A stretch of DNA of 64,000 nt from Roseimarinus sediminis (GTDB lineage Bacteria; Bacteroidota; Bacteroidia; Bacteroidales; Prolixibacteraceae). Below the pieces are notes generated by a model, which worked only from the letters and a program-made list of their open reading frames with translations, was not told the origin of the DNA and did not search any database. Below are positions 25,803 to 35,246 of the stretch, piece by piece; position 1 is the stretch's first letter, and each line of letters starts with the position of its first letter. The stretch is from NCBI RefSeq assembly GCF_050433125.1, contig NZ_JBNPXV010000001.1, positions 434,001-498,000 of the forward strand, in the 5' to 3' direction. Made by a program: the position numbers and the translations under genes.

Positions 25803-26747
25803 TTATTTTCCTTTAGACCGTTGTTTTTCTTTGTATTCGTCGAGTCGTGCTTCCGGATGGCGGCCCTGAAGCTCAATTTCTATGGTTTCGCCATTGGAAG
25901 TAAGTGTGGCGATATTGTCGCAGCTGCCATCACCGAAGTTTAGCGTTGCCAATACTGTATCGTTTTCAGAAAAGCTGACAAGGCCCTGCACATAGTAGCG
26001 GCATTCGCCGGTACGCAGTAAAGGCTCTTTTATTACTTTGAGCCAGGTCGATCCGCCTTCTACCTGCATTTGAACCGATCCGGTGATTTCAATCAAGTCA
26101 TCGGCATGTTCCATTGGGGTATTGATTCCTTCGAGCCAGTTTCTTAGCTGGATGCCACTTCGGTGCATAATTGTTCCATCGGGAAGTACAAAAGTGATAT
26201 CACTTTCGGAGCTCATTGTGCGACTATTTTCGTTGTCACCGTTAAACACTTGCCGGGTGGTGCCGTCAATGGCTACCGAGTCGATTACACAAGCCGTATA
26301 GGTGACAAGGCGTGTTGCACCGTTGGTGCTGCGTGGGGCCGATAATTCGATGCTTACCACACCACTGATTATTCTTCCGTTATGCAGGGTGGTACTGTCG
26401 CCGTAATCGATGGTGATGACGATGGGGTAACCCGTGGCAGCAGTATCGATGCTTACATCAGGCATCAATTGTTCGTTGTAGCGGGCAATTTGCTTCCCAT
26501 GCAGCAGGTGATTGCCCTTGTTGTAACGTGCCAGTTGTCGAAGCAGGCGTTCCGACGAAGCAAAGAATTCGGCTTCATAGCAGGCCTCTTCATACACTCC
26601 TTCGGTGAGCAGGTCGTTGACTGCAATTTCGGCCGATTTGAGTACCATGTCTTCCTGATCGTTTGAATCGAGAAGGGAAGTGCTTTCGTTACAGGACATC
26701 AGTCCCAGTGTTAGCAGTGCAAGCAGAATAAAGTGTGTAGTTTTCAT
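25803..26747 (-). CDS. Lipoprotein of unknown function
   Basis: The product has 314 residues. A lipoprotein signal peptide ends in the lipobox LGLMSC (Cys about 19). The rest is predicted beta-rich, with paired strands such as GYPIVITIDYGDSTTLHNGR, RIISGVVSIELSA, ESDITFVLPDGTI and TLNFGDGSCDNIATL; two further Cys (in ACVID and GECRYY) and GSC could form a disulfide. I recognise no family. The start was moved to ATG 26747, because ATG 26789 would put 14 unneeded residues before the signal peptide. It stands alone between two terminators, after a SusD gene and before the sigma operon, so a link to either is only positional. Confidence 0.7.
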   Translation of the reverse strand: MKTTHFILLALLTLGLMSCNESTSLLDSNDQEDMVLKSAEIAVNDLLTEGVYEEACYEAEFFASSERLLRQLARYNKGNHLLHGKQIARYNEQLMPDVSIDTAATGYPIVITIDYGDSTTLHNGRIISGVVSIELSAPRSTNGATRLVTYTACVIDSVAIDGTTRQVFNGDNENSRTMSSESDITFVLPDGTIMHRSGIQLRNWLEGINTPMEHADDLIEITGSVQMQVEGGSTWLKVIKEPLLRTGECRYYVQGLVSFSENDTVLATLNFGDGSCDNIATLTSNGETIEIELQGRHPEARLDEYKEKQRSKGK

Positions 26748-26824
26748 TGTCGTATTTTTTGAATGAATAAATGATTGTTTACCTATCATCCGAAGAAGGA
26801 TGACTTTACCCTACTTTTTATTGC

Positions 26825-26860
26825 AAAAAAAAGGTTGCCGGGAAACCGACAACCTTCAAA
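26825..26860 (-). terminator. Terminator of the fasciclin/SusCD operon
   Basis: Stem AAGGTTG/CAACCTT (26831-26837 with 26850-26856), extended by CGG/CCG, reads on the minus strand into a run of eight T. It lies about 20 nt after the SusD stop at 26878 and probably ends the seven-gene operon. Confidence 0.85.
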
Positions 26861-26877
26861 ATATATTTTAGCAACTA

Positions 26878-28725
26878 CTATTCGAAGTAATGAATGTACC
26901 AGTTGTTTTCGTCGAGCAATAAGTTATACATGGCTTCGCGCATTGAGGCCGGATATTTTTGGGAAACTTTTGCAGCGAGGTACGACGGATCGTTCCGCCT
27001 TTTGGCTACGCGCATCAGGTCGTAAAAACGCTGTCCTTCGTAGGCCAGTTCACGAGCTCTTTCATCCATGATTTCATTTTCAAAACGGTATTGCTTTACC
27101 AGTTGTTTGCCGGTGAGGTCCTGCCAGCCAATCACTTCGTTGGTAAAGGGGTCGAAGTTGAAGACGATGTTACGGAGCATGAGTGGATCGAGTCCAACAC
27201 GCCCGCGAACACCCATTTGGCTGCGGGTATTCGAAGCGTCAAAATTACTTCCGTCGTTGATGATGTTCAGGGCGTTTTGTGCATACGAACGCACTGTGCC
27301 TGTATTCTCGTCCCAGAAGCTCCAGTAGTTATAAATTTCGGACAACAGAAGGTTGACATCGGCAGCCCGGTAGATGACGAAGTTGGCATCCTTGTCGTAT
27401 TCGTCTTTGTTTAAGGAATACTTAACAACTACGGTGTCGGTGTTTTCCATGATGGCTTCAACGCTTCGGTATTCTTCGTTCATTTTATGGTCGAGCATTT
27501 TCAGAAAATCGTTAACCAGTACCTCATTGTTTTTTTGGTAGACGTACGAAATACCGTAGCCACGGTAAAAGTCGCCGGGTTGTCCGGGGAAAAGCGTTTT
27601 GGTGCTGTCGGGTATCTCGTAGTCGTAGCGGATGCTGGAATAAGTCCAAACCGTTTCCCACTGGTGTACGGCAGCTTTGGTAGGTTTCAACATGTATTCA
27701 TTCGAACCCCATGGTTCAAAAAGGCGTTGCAACTGATGCTGTTGCTGGCTTTGTTTGTCGAAGGGGAGGGTGAGGATGTGTTCCTTGCGGTCGATGTTCA
27801 GGAAGATATTCGCCCACTGGCCGTACGAGAAGGTCTCGTCGAGCTGGTAACGGTCATCTTCGCTGTTGTTGTAGATCACTTGTTCGAGGTATTCAACACT
27901 TTTGGCCAGATCACCCAGTGTGAGGTACATTTTTCCCATCAGGGTGTTGTAGCTCCAGATACTCCATACGGTGACCTCCCACGAATTGTCGTTGTTGTCG
28001 ATATAATGGTTTACACCCACTGCTTTTACTTTGTTTTCCAGTTCCTGAGTAAAGTAGCGGATGACCCTTTCGGTATCGAAATATTGTTTTTCGAGTACCT
28101 CTTCGTGGTTATAAATGGTATCGTTGTAGTAACCATCGAGACTGTATTCGATGTATACGCTATCGACATAAGTAGCTCCTGAGTTAACAAAGGTATTGAT
28201 TTCATCAATCTCGGCCAGTTGCTGATGAATGAAAGGTACCTTGCCGTAAATCTGTACTGCGTTGAAATAAGCCCAGGCCCTCATGCACAAAGCTTCGCCG
28301 TAAAGCCGGTCGTAGTTGTTAACCGGAGCATTCGGGTCGAGCACCGAAGGTTGTTTGTTTTCGATAATTGACAGAAAGCGGTTGGTGGCTGCAATCAGCC
28401 TGAAAAAATTATCAGGCGATGCATATTGATTGCTTTTCGATACGTTGAAGTTGTAGATTTCAAGCAGTTCGGCATCTGCATTATCGGTTACAGTAAGCAA
28501 ATCGCCACGGAGCTCACCTAAAATGACAAGCTGCTCAACCAGCTCCTGCTGCAGGGCATATAATCCCATCGATGCAGCACGGTATTCATACCAGTCGGTA
28601 TATAAATCTTCTTCACTCACTGTGATGTCCTGATCGGGAGTGAAGAATTCTTCACACGACGAAAGGTTGATCAGCATCAGAAGTGCTGTAAGTGGAAGGA
28701 TGATTGTTTTTAATCGCTTATTCAT
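26878..28725 (-). CDS. SusD/RagB family nutrient-binding lipoprotein
   Basis: The 615-residue product has lipobox LSSC (about 24). Helical TPR-like repeats include EALCMRAWAYFNAVQIYGKVPF, the hallmark SusD segment, and the C-terminal SusD motif RARELAYEGQRFYDLMRVAKR. SusD proteins sit on the cell surface as lids on SusC channels and bind glycans or peptides. It is larger than average (usually 480-580). It starts 21 nt after its SusC partner and is the last gene before a strong terminator. The ligand is unknown, and no hydrolase gene is present in the operon to suggest one. Confidence 0.95.
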   Translation of the reverse strand: MNKRLKTIILPLTALLMLINLSSCEEFFTPDQDITVSEEDLYTDWYEYRAASMGLYALQQELVEQLVILGELRGDLLTVTDNADAELLEIYNFNVSKSNQYASPDNFFRLIAATNRFLSIIENKQPSVLDPNAPVNNYDRLYGEALCMRAWAYFNAVQIYGKVPFIHQQLAEIDEINTFVNSGATYVDSVYIEYSLDGYYNDTIYNHEEVLEKQYFDTERVIRYFTQELENKVKAVGVNHYIDNNDNSWEVTVWSIWSYNTLMGKMYLTLGDLAKSVEYLEQVIYNNSEDDRYQLDETFSYGQWANIFLNIDRKEHILTLPFDKQSQQQHQLQRLFEPWGSNEYMLKPTKAAVHQWETVWTYSSIRYDYEIPDSTKTLFPGQPGDFYRGYGISYVYQKNNEVLVNDFLKMLDHKMNEEYRSVEAIMENTDTVVVKYSLNKDEYDKDANFVIYRAADVNLLLSEIYNYWSFWDENTGTVRSYAQNALNIINDGSNFDASNTRSQMGVRGRVGLDPLMLRNIVFNFDPFTNEVIGWQDLTGKQLVKQYRFENEIMDERARELAYEGQRFYDLMRVAKRRNDPSYLAAKVSQKYPASMREAMYNLLLDENNWYIHYFE

Positions 28726-28746
28726 GATATAAGTTTCTCTAAAATT

Positions 28747-31700
28747 TTATAAACCAATTTTAATACCAACCAGGAATTGACGTGGTGCAGGTGTTGTACC
28801 AAAGTCGATTCCCTGTTCGGAAGTATTGAATGAATAGGAAAATTCAGGGTCGTATCCGAGATAGGTCGACAGCGTTAAGAGGTTGCTTGCTGAGATATAA
28901 AATTCAGCATTTTTGAAAGCCCAGAATTCATTGGGGATTTTGTAACTGATCGATACATTTTTCAAACGCAGGTAGGATCCGTCTTCGATCCAGCGTGATG
29001 AAAAGGCACTGTTGCCAACAGGGTCGTTCAGCAGTGCTCGCGGAACTTCGGTGACCTGTCCGTCGTATTGCCAGCGCTTAAGCACCGAAGTGCTTTGATT
29101 GGCCAGGCTGGTCATCGATTCGTTTTTGTACCTCAGGTAATTGAATACTTCGTTACCGGTAACAAAATAAACGAAAGCATTTAATGACCAGTTTTTATAG
29201 GAAAAGGTATTGCTTAAACCACCTGTAAATTCAGGGATGGGTGAACCAAGGCTGATTTTATCGTAGCGGTTAATGACCTGGTCGGGTGTTCCGTCGGGGC
29301 CTGAGATGTCTTCATATATGGCGTCACCTGCTTTGTAGGCGATTCCCTTGTTGTTGACCATTCCGGCATTGGCTGCCTCTTCTTCGCTTGAATATACACC
29401 CAGAAAACGGTAACCATAAAAGCTGTTCATGGCTTCACCGGTCATGTTAACGAGTTCGTAGCTTCCATACGATGTAATTTGTATGTCGTTGGGCATGGCA
29501 GTGATCTGGTTTTGTGCATGCGAAAGGGTGGCTTCAATATCCCATTTAAACGATGGAGAATTGACAAGTCGTCCGAAGAGATAGCCATCCCAACCGGTAT
29601 TTTTCATTGCACCGGAGTTTTCCGGTCTGTAATCAAAGCCATAGAATGCTTCGAGCGGGGCATATATCAACAGGTTGTTGGTGGTTGAACTAAAGAGGTC
29701 GAAGTTCATTCGTACCCTGTTTCCCCAAAGTGCCAGGTCGATACCTGCATTTAACTGGCTCACCATTTCATAATTTAGCTGCTTATTGGCTATGGTACCC
29801 GGCACCACTCCTGTTGTTTGTCGGTACTGGAGTGTACGGTAAAAGTTGGTAGCGTTTGATTCGCCAATATCGTCGTTTCCGGTAACACCGACTGCTACTC
29901 TGAATTTTAATTCTTCAAGCCAGGCTTTGTCGTTCAGGAAGCTTTCATTGGAAACCCGCCAACCAAGACCGGCTGAGTAAAACAAACCGAAGGGCTGCCC
30001 CATCAGGTTGAGTGCTGTAGGTGCTTCCTTTCCAATGCGTGAAGAGCCATCGAGCGAAACGCTAGCAGAAGCAAGGTATTTATCCTGGTAAGCATAGGAA
30101 AGTTTTTCGTAAATCGAAATCCAGTTCCAGTTCCGGTTGTTTCCTCCAATTTCTCGCAGATTGTCGATGCCGTTGGCAAGTTCCCGGTATTCGTCGTTTT
30201 CGTGGGCATTTTTAGCAATACCCCAGTCATATTGAAAACGGTTGGAGGTAAGGTTTACTCCGGTAGTTGAATTAAGACTGTGATTGGCATTGAATTTTTT
30301 ATTGTAAATCAGCATGGAGTGATTACTGAAGCCATTGAAGGTATTGGTCGATGCCTTGGCTACGTTGTGGGCTTCCTTGTCGTAATAAAGTTCCATGCCC
30401 TTATTGGGCATAAACATGTTCTCCTTGAGTGCATTGTAAAAGATTCCAAAATTGGTTCTTAAAAGCAGGTTTTCACCCAGGTCGGCTTCAAATCCCAATG
30501 AAGTAATAATATGGTAGTTTTGACTCCGGGCAGAAAAATTCTCAATGGTAGCCAGGGGATTGCTCACTCCAAATTCGTCCACTTCGGAAAGCATGGAAGT
30601 TTCGAGGCCATCGGCATCGTACTGATAACGGTTTAAAAGTGGTGATTTTACCAGCGCCGAAAGAATGGGACTGGTTTCTTTAACCCGTGCTGATTCTTTT
30701 AATGCAGAATTACTGGTATTGAACGATACGCTGGCATTCATACGAAGCCAGGTATAGATGTTAACAAGACTGACAAAGCGGAGGTTGTAGCCCTGATAGC
30801 TGGTGTTTCGAATAATTCCCTTGTTGTCGTAATAACCAAATGACAAGCCATAGCGGGCAATTTCATCACCTCCCTTTACTTTGATGTTAAAGTTGGTAAA
30901 TGAAGCATTTTCGAAGATGTATTGTTGCCATTCGGTGTCGTGGAGGTAATTATTATAGCGTTCGTCGTCTGCTTCGAGATATAGATTGGAATATTGCTCC
31001 CTCATTACTTCCTCGAGCATGCCAGAGCTGTAGAGCAATTCCTTGGCCAGCGTTTTGTGCTGGGATGCATTCATTACCGGAATGTTTCTTTCGGGTTTTA
31101 ATGAGAGTCCGCGGCGCATGTCTATTTCGAACGAAGTTTCAGTGGCACTTGGGTCAAGGGTCTGAATCATTACCAATCCGTTGGACCCATTCGATCCATA
31201 AGCTGATGCATAAACTGCATCCTTCACCACGGTAGCATTGGATATATCGAGTGGGTTGATGGCCAGCAGAGGGTTATAAGCATAACCATCGATGACCGAA
31301 CCGAACAAACCCTGAGGTTCCATAATAATTCCATCGACAATGTAAAGGGGTTGCGTATTGGCATGAATTGAATTGATGCCACGGATGTAGTTTACTGCTC
31401 CCGAACCAGGTTCACCCGATCGGTTCACCACGTGCATACCCGATACACGGCCCTGCATGTACTGATCGATCGAGGTGGTAATGGAGTGATGGATTTTATT
31501 CAGATCGAGATCGGAAAAGGCCGTTGCCATATTTTTCATCTGAACCTGTTGGCTCAGTGCGACAAGCTGATCCTCGCCACTTGCTACTTTTAAGGGTGTG
31601 AGCATAATGGTTAATGAGCTTCGGCCGTCGAGAAAGATGCGTTTGCGCTTATAAGCCGATGCAGGAGCCGCAATAATCCACACGTCACCGTGGTCGGCTT

Positions 31701-31917
31701 TTACTGTAAATTCACCATTCTCGTTTGTAAAGGCAGGCATTTCGGTCGATCCTTCAACACTCACCGATACATTGGCCAGTGCTTTGTTTTCGGGCGATAC
31801 CACGATACCACTCACAGTAAGGATTTCCTGTGCATGCATTGTAAAGGTACTCATCATGATCATGAACAAAAAGAGCATGATTCGTGATAGGTTTCGGTTA
31901 ATTGGTGTATTATTCAT
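28747..31917 (-). CDS. SusC/RagA family TonB-linked outer membrane protein
   Basis: The 1056-residue product has a signal peptide (about 1-31), a carboxypeptidase-D regulatory-like domain (about 34-110, VSGIVVSPENKALANVSVSV), a plug domain with MQGRVSGMHVVNRSGEPGSG, QPLYIVDGII and YGSNGSNGLVMIQT (SusC signatures), and a 22-strand barrel ending APRQFLVGIKIGL. It imports large ligands together with the SusD encoded next. ATG 32022 also fits and starts 2 nt after the upstream stop, but ATG 31917 gives a clean signal peptide. It has no STN domain, so it does not signal to an anti-sigma factor. Confidence 0.95.
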   Translation of the reverse strand: MNNTPINRNLSRIMLFLFMIMMSTFTMHAQEILTVSGIVVSPENKALANVSVSVEGSTEMPAFTNENGEFTVKADHGDVWIIAAPASAYKRKRIFLDGRSSLTIMLTPLKVASGEDQLVALSQQVQMKNMATAFSDLDLNKIHHSITTSIDQYMQGRVSGMHVVNRSGEPGSGAVNYIRGINSIHANTQPLYIVDGIIMEPQGLFGSVIDGYAYNPLLAINPLDISNATVVKDAVYASAYGSNGSNGLVMIQTLDPSATETSFEIDMRRGLSLKPERNIPVMNASQHKTLAKELLYSSGMLEEVMREQYSNLYLEADDERYNNYLHDTEWQQYIFENASFTNFNIKVKGGDEIARYGLSFGYYDNKGIIRNTSYQGYNLRFVSLVNIYTWLRMNASVSFNTSNSALKESARVKETSPILSALVKSPLLNRYQYDADGLETSMLSEVDEFGVSNPLATIENFSARSQNYHIITSLGFEADLGENLLLRTNFGIFYNALKENMFMPNKGMELYYDKEAHNVAKASTNTFNGFSNHSMLIYNKKFNANHSLNSTTGVNLTSNRFQYDWGIAKNAHENDEYRELANGIDNLREIGGNNRNWNWISIYEKLSYAYQDKYLASASVSLDGSSRIGKEAPTALNLMGQPFGLFYSAGLGWRVSNESFLNDKAWLEELKFRVAVGVTGNDDIGESNATNFYRTLQYRQTTGVVPGTIANKQLNYEMVSQLNAGIDLALWGNRVRMNFDLFSSTTNNLLIYAPLEAFYGFDYRPENSGAMKNTGWDGYLFGRLVNSPSFKWDIEATLSHAQNQITAMPNDIQITSYGSYELVNMTGEAMNSFYGYRFLGVYSSEEEAANAGMVNNKGIAYKAGDAIYEDISGPDGTPDQVINRYDKISLGSPIPEFTGGLSNTFSYKNWSLNAFVYFVTGNEVFNYLRYKNESMTSLANQSTSVLKRWQYDGQVTEVPRALLNDPVGNSAFSSRWIEDGSYLRLKNVSISYKIPNEFWAFKNAEFYISASNLLTLSTYLGYDPEFSYSFNTSEQGIDFGTTPAPRQFLVGIKIGL

Positions 31918-32024
31918 TGCTGAACTTGTTATTTTCTTAATTAGCTTCGGTCTTAACATGAGGTCATTACTGACCTGTTGATTGGCCCGGGGCCTGTTGT
32001 ACTTCAAAAGAGCGTAAATCATCT

Positions 32025-33572
32025 TTACGGATTTTTAATAATCAGGTCGGTCATTGCTTCGGGGAAATAACCGATATAATCGATAAATAAACCGTTAAAC
32101 TTAGCCTGACTCGGGCCTTTGTACTCGAGCCTGATTTTAGCACGCCCGTATTCAGTGATGTTATCAACCCAGAAGTCAAATTTGTTGAAGCGACCCTGGG
32201 GTACATAGCGTTTTCCGCTAACTGCACTGGGCATTATACCACGGTATCTTATAAAATCGTAATAGTCAAAGGTTTTGACTAGTTCGTCGTTTACGTATAT
32301 TTCATACAGGCCGCCAAAATCCATATGGGTACGAATCACAAAAAGATAACGGCGGGGGAAGAGCGGCTTGCTCTTGAACTCGACGCTGTAAGCTTCTTCA
32401 TATCCGTTGGGGAACTGAATCTTCATAATGGAGTCGTTGGAGGCATCGGCTACAAAGTCGGCATCGGGCAGAAAGGTCTGACTGCTGATTACCTTAATGG
32501 AGTCTTTCCACGAGTAGCGGTCTTTGCCAATAACGTTGAGAAGTGCCTCTCCTTCAGTGCGCAATGGGCTCATGAAAAGGGAGTCGAGGATTTCGAATTC
32601 GGCATAATTATAAGCATACCCGTTGCTGCAAATGGTTTTGTCGACCGGAGTAAAACGAATCCTGATACTGTCGCCCAGAATATTTTTAAGCGTGTCGGTG
32701 TCGAATTCTTCAGGTTCAAGCATGTTTTCGTAAATTCCTTCCTTCAGAAGATAGGGTATCAGTATGTCCTGTTGCCATTCGAGGGCAATGTCGTCGTAAC
32801 TGTCGTAGCTTCCGCCGAGTTTAAGAGCCATGTTGGTCAAGGCTTGTTCGTAAAGATGCTGACGCGGGAAAACCAGGGTGGCTGTTTTTACCCTGAACTC
32901 TTCCGAAACTTTAAAGTATTCTTCTTCAAAAAGATTGATGACCGTGACCACCGAGTCGTAAATGGTATTGCCGTAATCGTCGAAACCCAGTGGCTTGCTA
33001 AGTTCCTTATCGAGAATGATTGAATCCTGATCGTCGATAAACTGTTTCAGTGCAGGGTTGGTTTGGGCAATGTATTCGTACAAACTGGGCTTGGGGCTTG
33101 CTACTTCACTGATAATAAAGTAACGTCCGTCGCGATATAGGGGGCTTGAAAAAGTAACAGGGATCTCGTCGAATAAATATTGTCCGTCACGCTTTTCAAA
33201 CTGTGCAAATTTGAGCATCAGCGTCTGAATTTTGCGTTTGCGCTCAATGTTGTTGGGTTGGATATAATGGTGCAGAATATGATAGGCCAATCCCTTTTTT
33301 GTAATTTCAGCAGTGTCGGTATAGCTTTCAAGAGCACTGTTGCTTGGTACAAAAAAGCTATGTACATCGTTGTATTCAAAAATGGAGTCGAGTCCAAAGC
33401 TTTCAATTAATTCGACAAATTTGCTTGTCTGATTGTCGGCTTTCATGGCTTCCCAAACACTTTGATCAATGGTATCGGGTACGTTTACGTAGTGTTCCGT
33501 CCATTTGTCTTCACATGCTGTTATCCCTAAAACGATAAAGGCAAAGATGATATGATAAGCGATTTTTTTCAT
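32025..33572 (-). CDS. Fasciclin (FAS1) domain lipoprotein
   Basis: The 515-residue product has lipobox GITAC (about 20). A FAS1-type domain follows (about 40-250): SKFVELIESFGLDSIFEY, then HSFFVPSNSALESY (H1-type FxPsn.A motif), then YHILHHYI (H2 motif). The C-terminal 130 residues (VEFKSKPLFPRRYLFVIRTH to RIRLEYKGPSQAKFNG-like end) are beta-rich and resemble a surface-binding jelly-roll. FAS1 domains mediate adhesion and binding to glycoproteins or polysaccharides. It is the third FAS1 protein of the operon and directly precedes the second SusC gene. Confidence 0.87.
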   Translation of the reverse strand: MKKIAYHIIFAFIVLGITACEDKWTEHYVNVPDTIDQSVWEAMKADNQTSKFVELIESFGLDSIFEYNDVHSFFVPSNSALESYTDTAEITKKGLAYHILHHYIQPNNIERKRKIQTLMLKFAQFEKRDGQYLFDEIPVTFSSPLYRDGRYFIISEVASPKPSLYEYIAQTNPALKQFIDDQDSIILDKELSKPLGFDDYGNTIYDSVVTVINLFEEEYFKVSEEFRVKTATLVFPRQHLYEQALTNMALKLGGSYDSYDDIALEWQQDILIPYLLKEGIYENMLEPEEFDTDTLKNILGDSIRIRFTPVDKTICSNGYAYNYAEFEILDSLFMSPLRTEGEALLNVIGKDRYSWKDSIKVISSQTFLPDADFVADASNDSIMKIQFPNGYEEAYSVEFKSKPLFPRRYLFVIRTHMDFGGLYEIYVNDELVKTFDYYDFIRYRGIMPSAVSGKRYVPQGRFNKFDFWVDNITEYGRAKIRLEYKGPSQAKFNGLFIDYIGYFPEAMTDLIIKNP

Positions 33573-33605
33573 CAGTATTTTTTTTCAATTGACATTTACT
33601 GTCAG

Positions 33606-35186
33606 TTATAACGATGGTTTTTCGAAATAGATAACATCCCAGTACAGTATGCCTGGTATGAGTGTTTTCACTTTAATTTCGTGATTTTTATATTCAAGGA
33701 AAGTGACTCTTCCCAGATCGAAATTAACGTAAGGATCATTGCTGCTACCGCCGGTAGTCAGGTCTATTAAACCTCCAATTTTCACTCCGTCGAGGAAGAC
33801 TTCTACCAGGGCATTGTCGATGCTGTTGGCATGGGCCCTGAAACGTACATTGTATTCTCCCTGAACAATTTTGGGTAATTGATAGGTGAGCGTAAAGTCA
33901 CCCTGCATCATAATATAGTCATCATTCCAGGCTGGTTCTTCTTCATCGAGACTTTTCACGAACAGCAAATCGCTGGTTCCGCCGGTCCACGAGAGAGTAG
34001 ACAGCAGGGATTGGTCCTGTACCAGGTATTCACCTCCCTTATCACGATAAATATTGAACAGCGGTTCTTCGAAGAATTCGAAATATTGATTGGCCACTAT
34101 TGCATTTTGAGGCAGCATGATCTGGTTGATCAGGTGCACGGAGCCACTCAGTGTAAATACATTGCTCACATCGTAATAAAAAGTGATGTAGTTGAGGTAG
34201 GTGGTGTCGCCCACTTCCGAAATAATGGTATCAAATATTTGTTTGCCCCGGTTGATGGCCAGATCCAGTTCATCAATTCCGTTCACGTTCACAGGGACGT
34301 TACCATAAGTATTGTAGTTGGATGTTTGCTCTTCGAAGTTGGATAAAAAGAGACTGCCTTCGAGGATATGACAGGCGACAAAATTATACAGGTTGTTGTA
34401 TGGGCTGGTGTATTCGGTGTTATTTGGACTAATGGCAGCTGCCAGATCGTTAAAATTCATGATGTTGTTACGGTGGTACACCGAATCGGGTTCCACAAAG
34501 AGGGTAACAGGGTTGAGGCTGATGGTATCGCGTTCAATCACGCGGCTCAAAATTTCATCGAGACCTGTTTGTTGAACTGCTTCGTAAAAGATGGAATATC
34601 CACTGGTTTGTTCGAGCCACTGGGTGGTGGTAAAAGTAATAGGTGTAAGGGCTTTTGAAATAACATGAATGTAGCCGTTCGACACTTCGATGTTCCCTTG
34701 TACAAGGGGAGCTTCATTGTTTATTTTGTAATAAGAACTATCGGTACCTATTTCGAAACCAATGGTAATGTTTTGGCCGTAAAGGTTTAGTTCGTCAAGC
34801 GCACCAAAGGGAAAATCGTTGGTGAGATAACCTCTGTTTACAACATGATAACGGGCCATTGCAGCAACATAGTCTGCATTGTTCAACAGATCGTCGAAAC
34901 TGTTAAACAGATTGCTTTCGGCTATGAACAGTTCGATGGCTTCGTTGGTGGGTAAAAACAGGGTATAATCGTTTCCGTTAGGATTGTATGCACTTACGGT
35001 TTTATCGAGTTCTCCTTTTTCAAGTATCTGAAGAAATTTTGAATAAAGAGAGTCGTTCTCCGCGATGTAGTCATAGATCGTCTGACGTTCCATGTCTTTA
35101 AACCCGGCTTCGGGTACATCTTCGTTACATGAGTAGCATGCAAACAGGGTAACGAAAGTGGCGAGTATGATGTGAATTTTTTTCAT
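33606..35186 (-). CDS. Fasciclin (FAS1) domain lipoprotein
   Basis: The 526-residue product has lipobox ACYSC (about 20). It has two FAS1 domains. The first (about 35-180) has YSKFLQILEKGELDKT, YTLFLPTNEAIELF and ARYHVVNRGYL. The second (about 185-355) has YSIFYEAVQQTGLDEI, VTLFVEPDSVYHRN and NFVACHILEGSLF. A C-terminal beta-rich domain (about 395-526) has GEYNVRFRAHANSIDNALVE, a carbohydrate-binding-module-like pattern. The longer reading frame to 35237 was rejected since it precedes the signal peptide and runs into the upstream stop region. It is located between SusD and another FAS1 gene. Confidence 0.88.
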   Translation of the reverse strand: MKKIHIILATFVTLFACYSCNEDVPEAGFKDMERQTIYDYIAENDSLYSKFLQILEKGELDKTVSAYNPNGNDYTLFLPTNEAIELFIAESNLFNSFDDLLNNADYVAAMARYHVVNRGYLTNDFPFGALDELNLYGQNITIGFEIGTDSSYYKINNEAPLVQGNIEVSNGYIHVISKALTPITFTTTQWLEQTSGYSIFYEAVQQTGLDEILSRVIERDTISLNPVTLFVEPDSVYHRNNIMNFNDLAAAISPNNTEYTSPYNNLYNFVACHILEGSLFLSNFEEQTSNYNTYGNVPVNVNGIDELDLAINRGKQIFDTIISEVGDTTYLNYITFYYDVSNVFTLSGSVHLINQIMLPQNAIVANQYFEFFEEPLFNIYRDKGGEYLVQDQSLLSTLSWTGGTSDLLFVKSLDEEEPAWNDDYIMMQGDFTLTYQLPKIVQGEYNVRFRAHANSIDNALVEVFLDGVKIGGLIDLTTGGSSNDPYVNFDLGRVTFLEYKNHEIKVKTLIPGILYWDVIYFEKPSL

Positions 35187-35246
35187 CTGGTTTACTTTTA
35201 AAGGTTGCTTGAAAGCAAAGAAAACTGAGCCTTCCAATGCTAAGTT

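Noticed and set aside
26786..26803. Small hairpin TCATCC/GGATGA in the leader of the orphan lipoprotein gene
   Set aside because: Six base pairs only, no alternative pairing or conserved context; not enough for a regulatory call.
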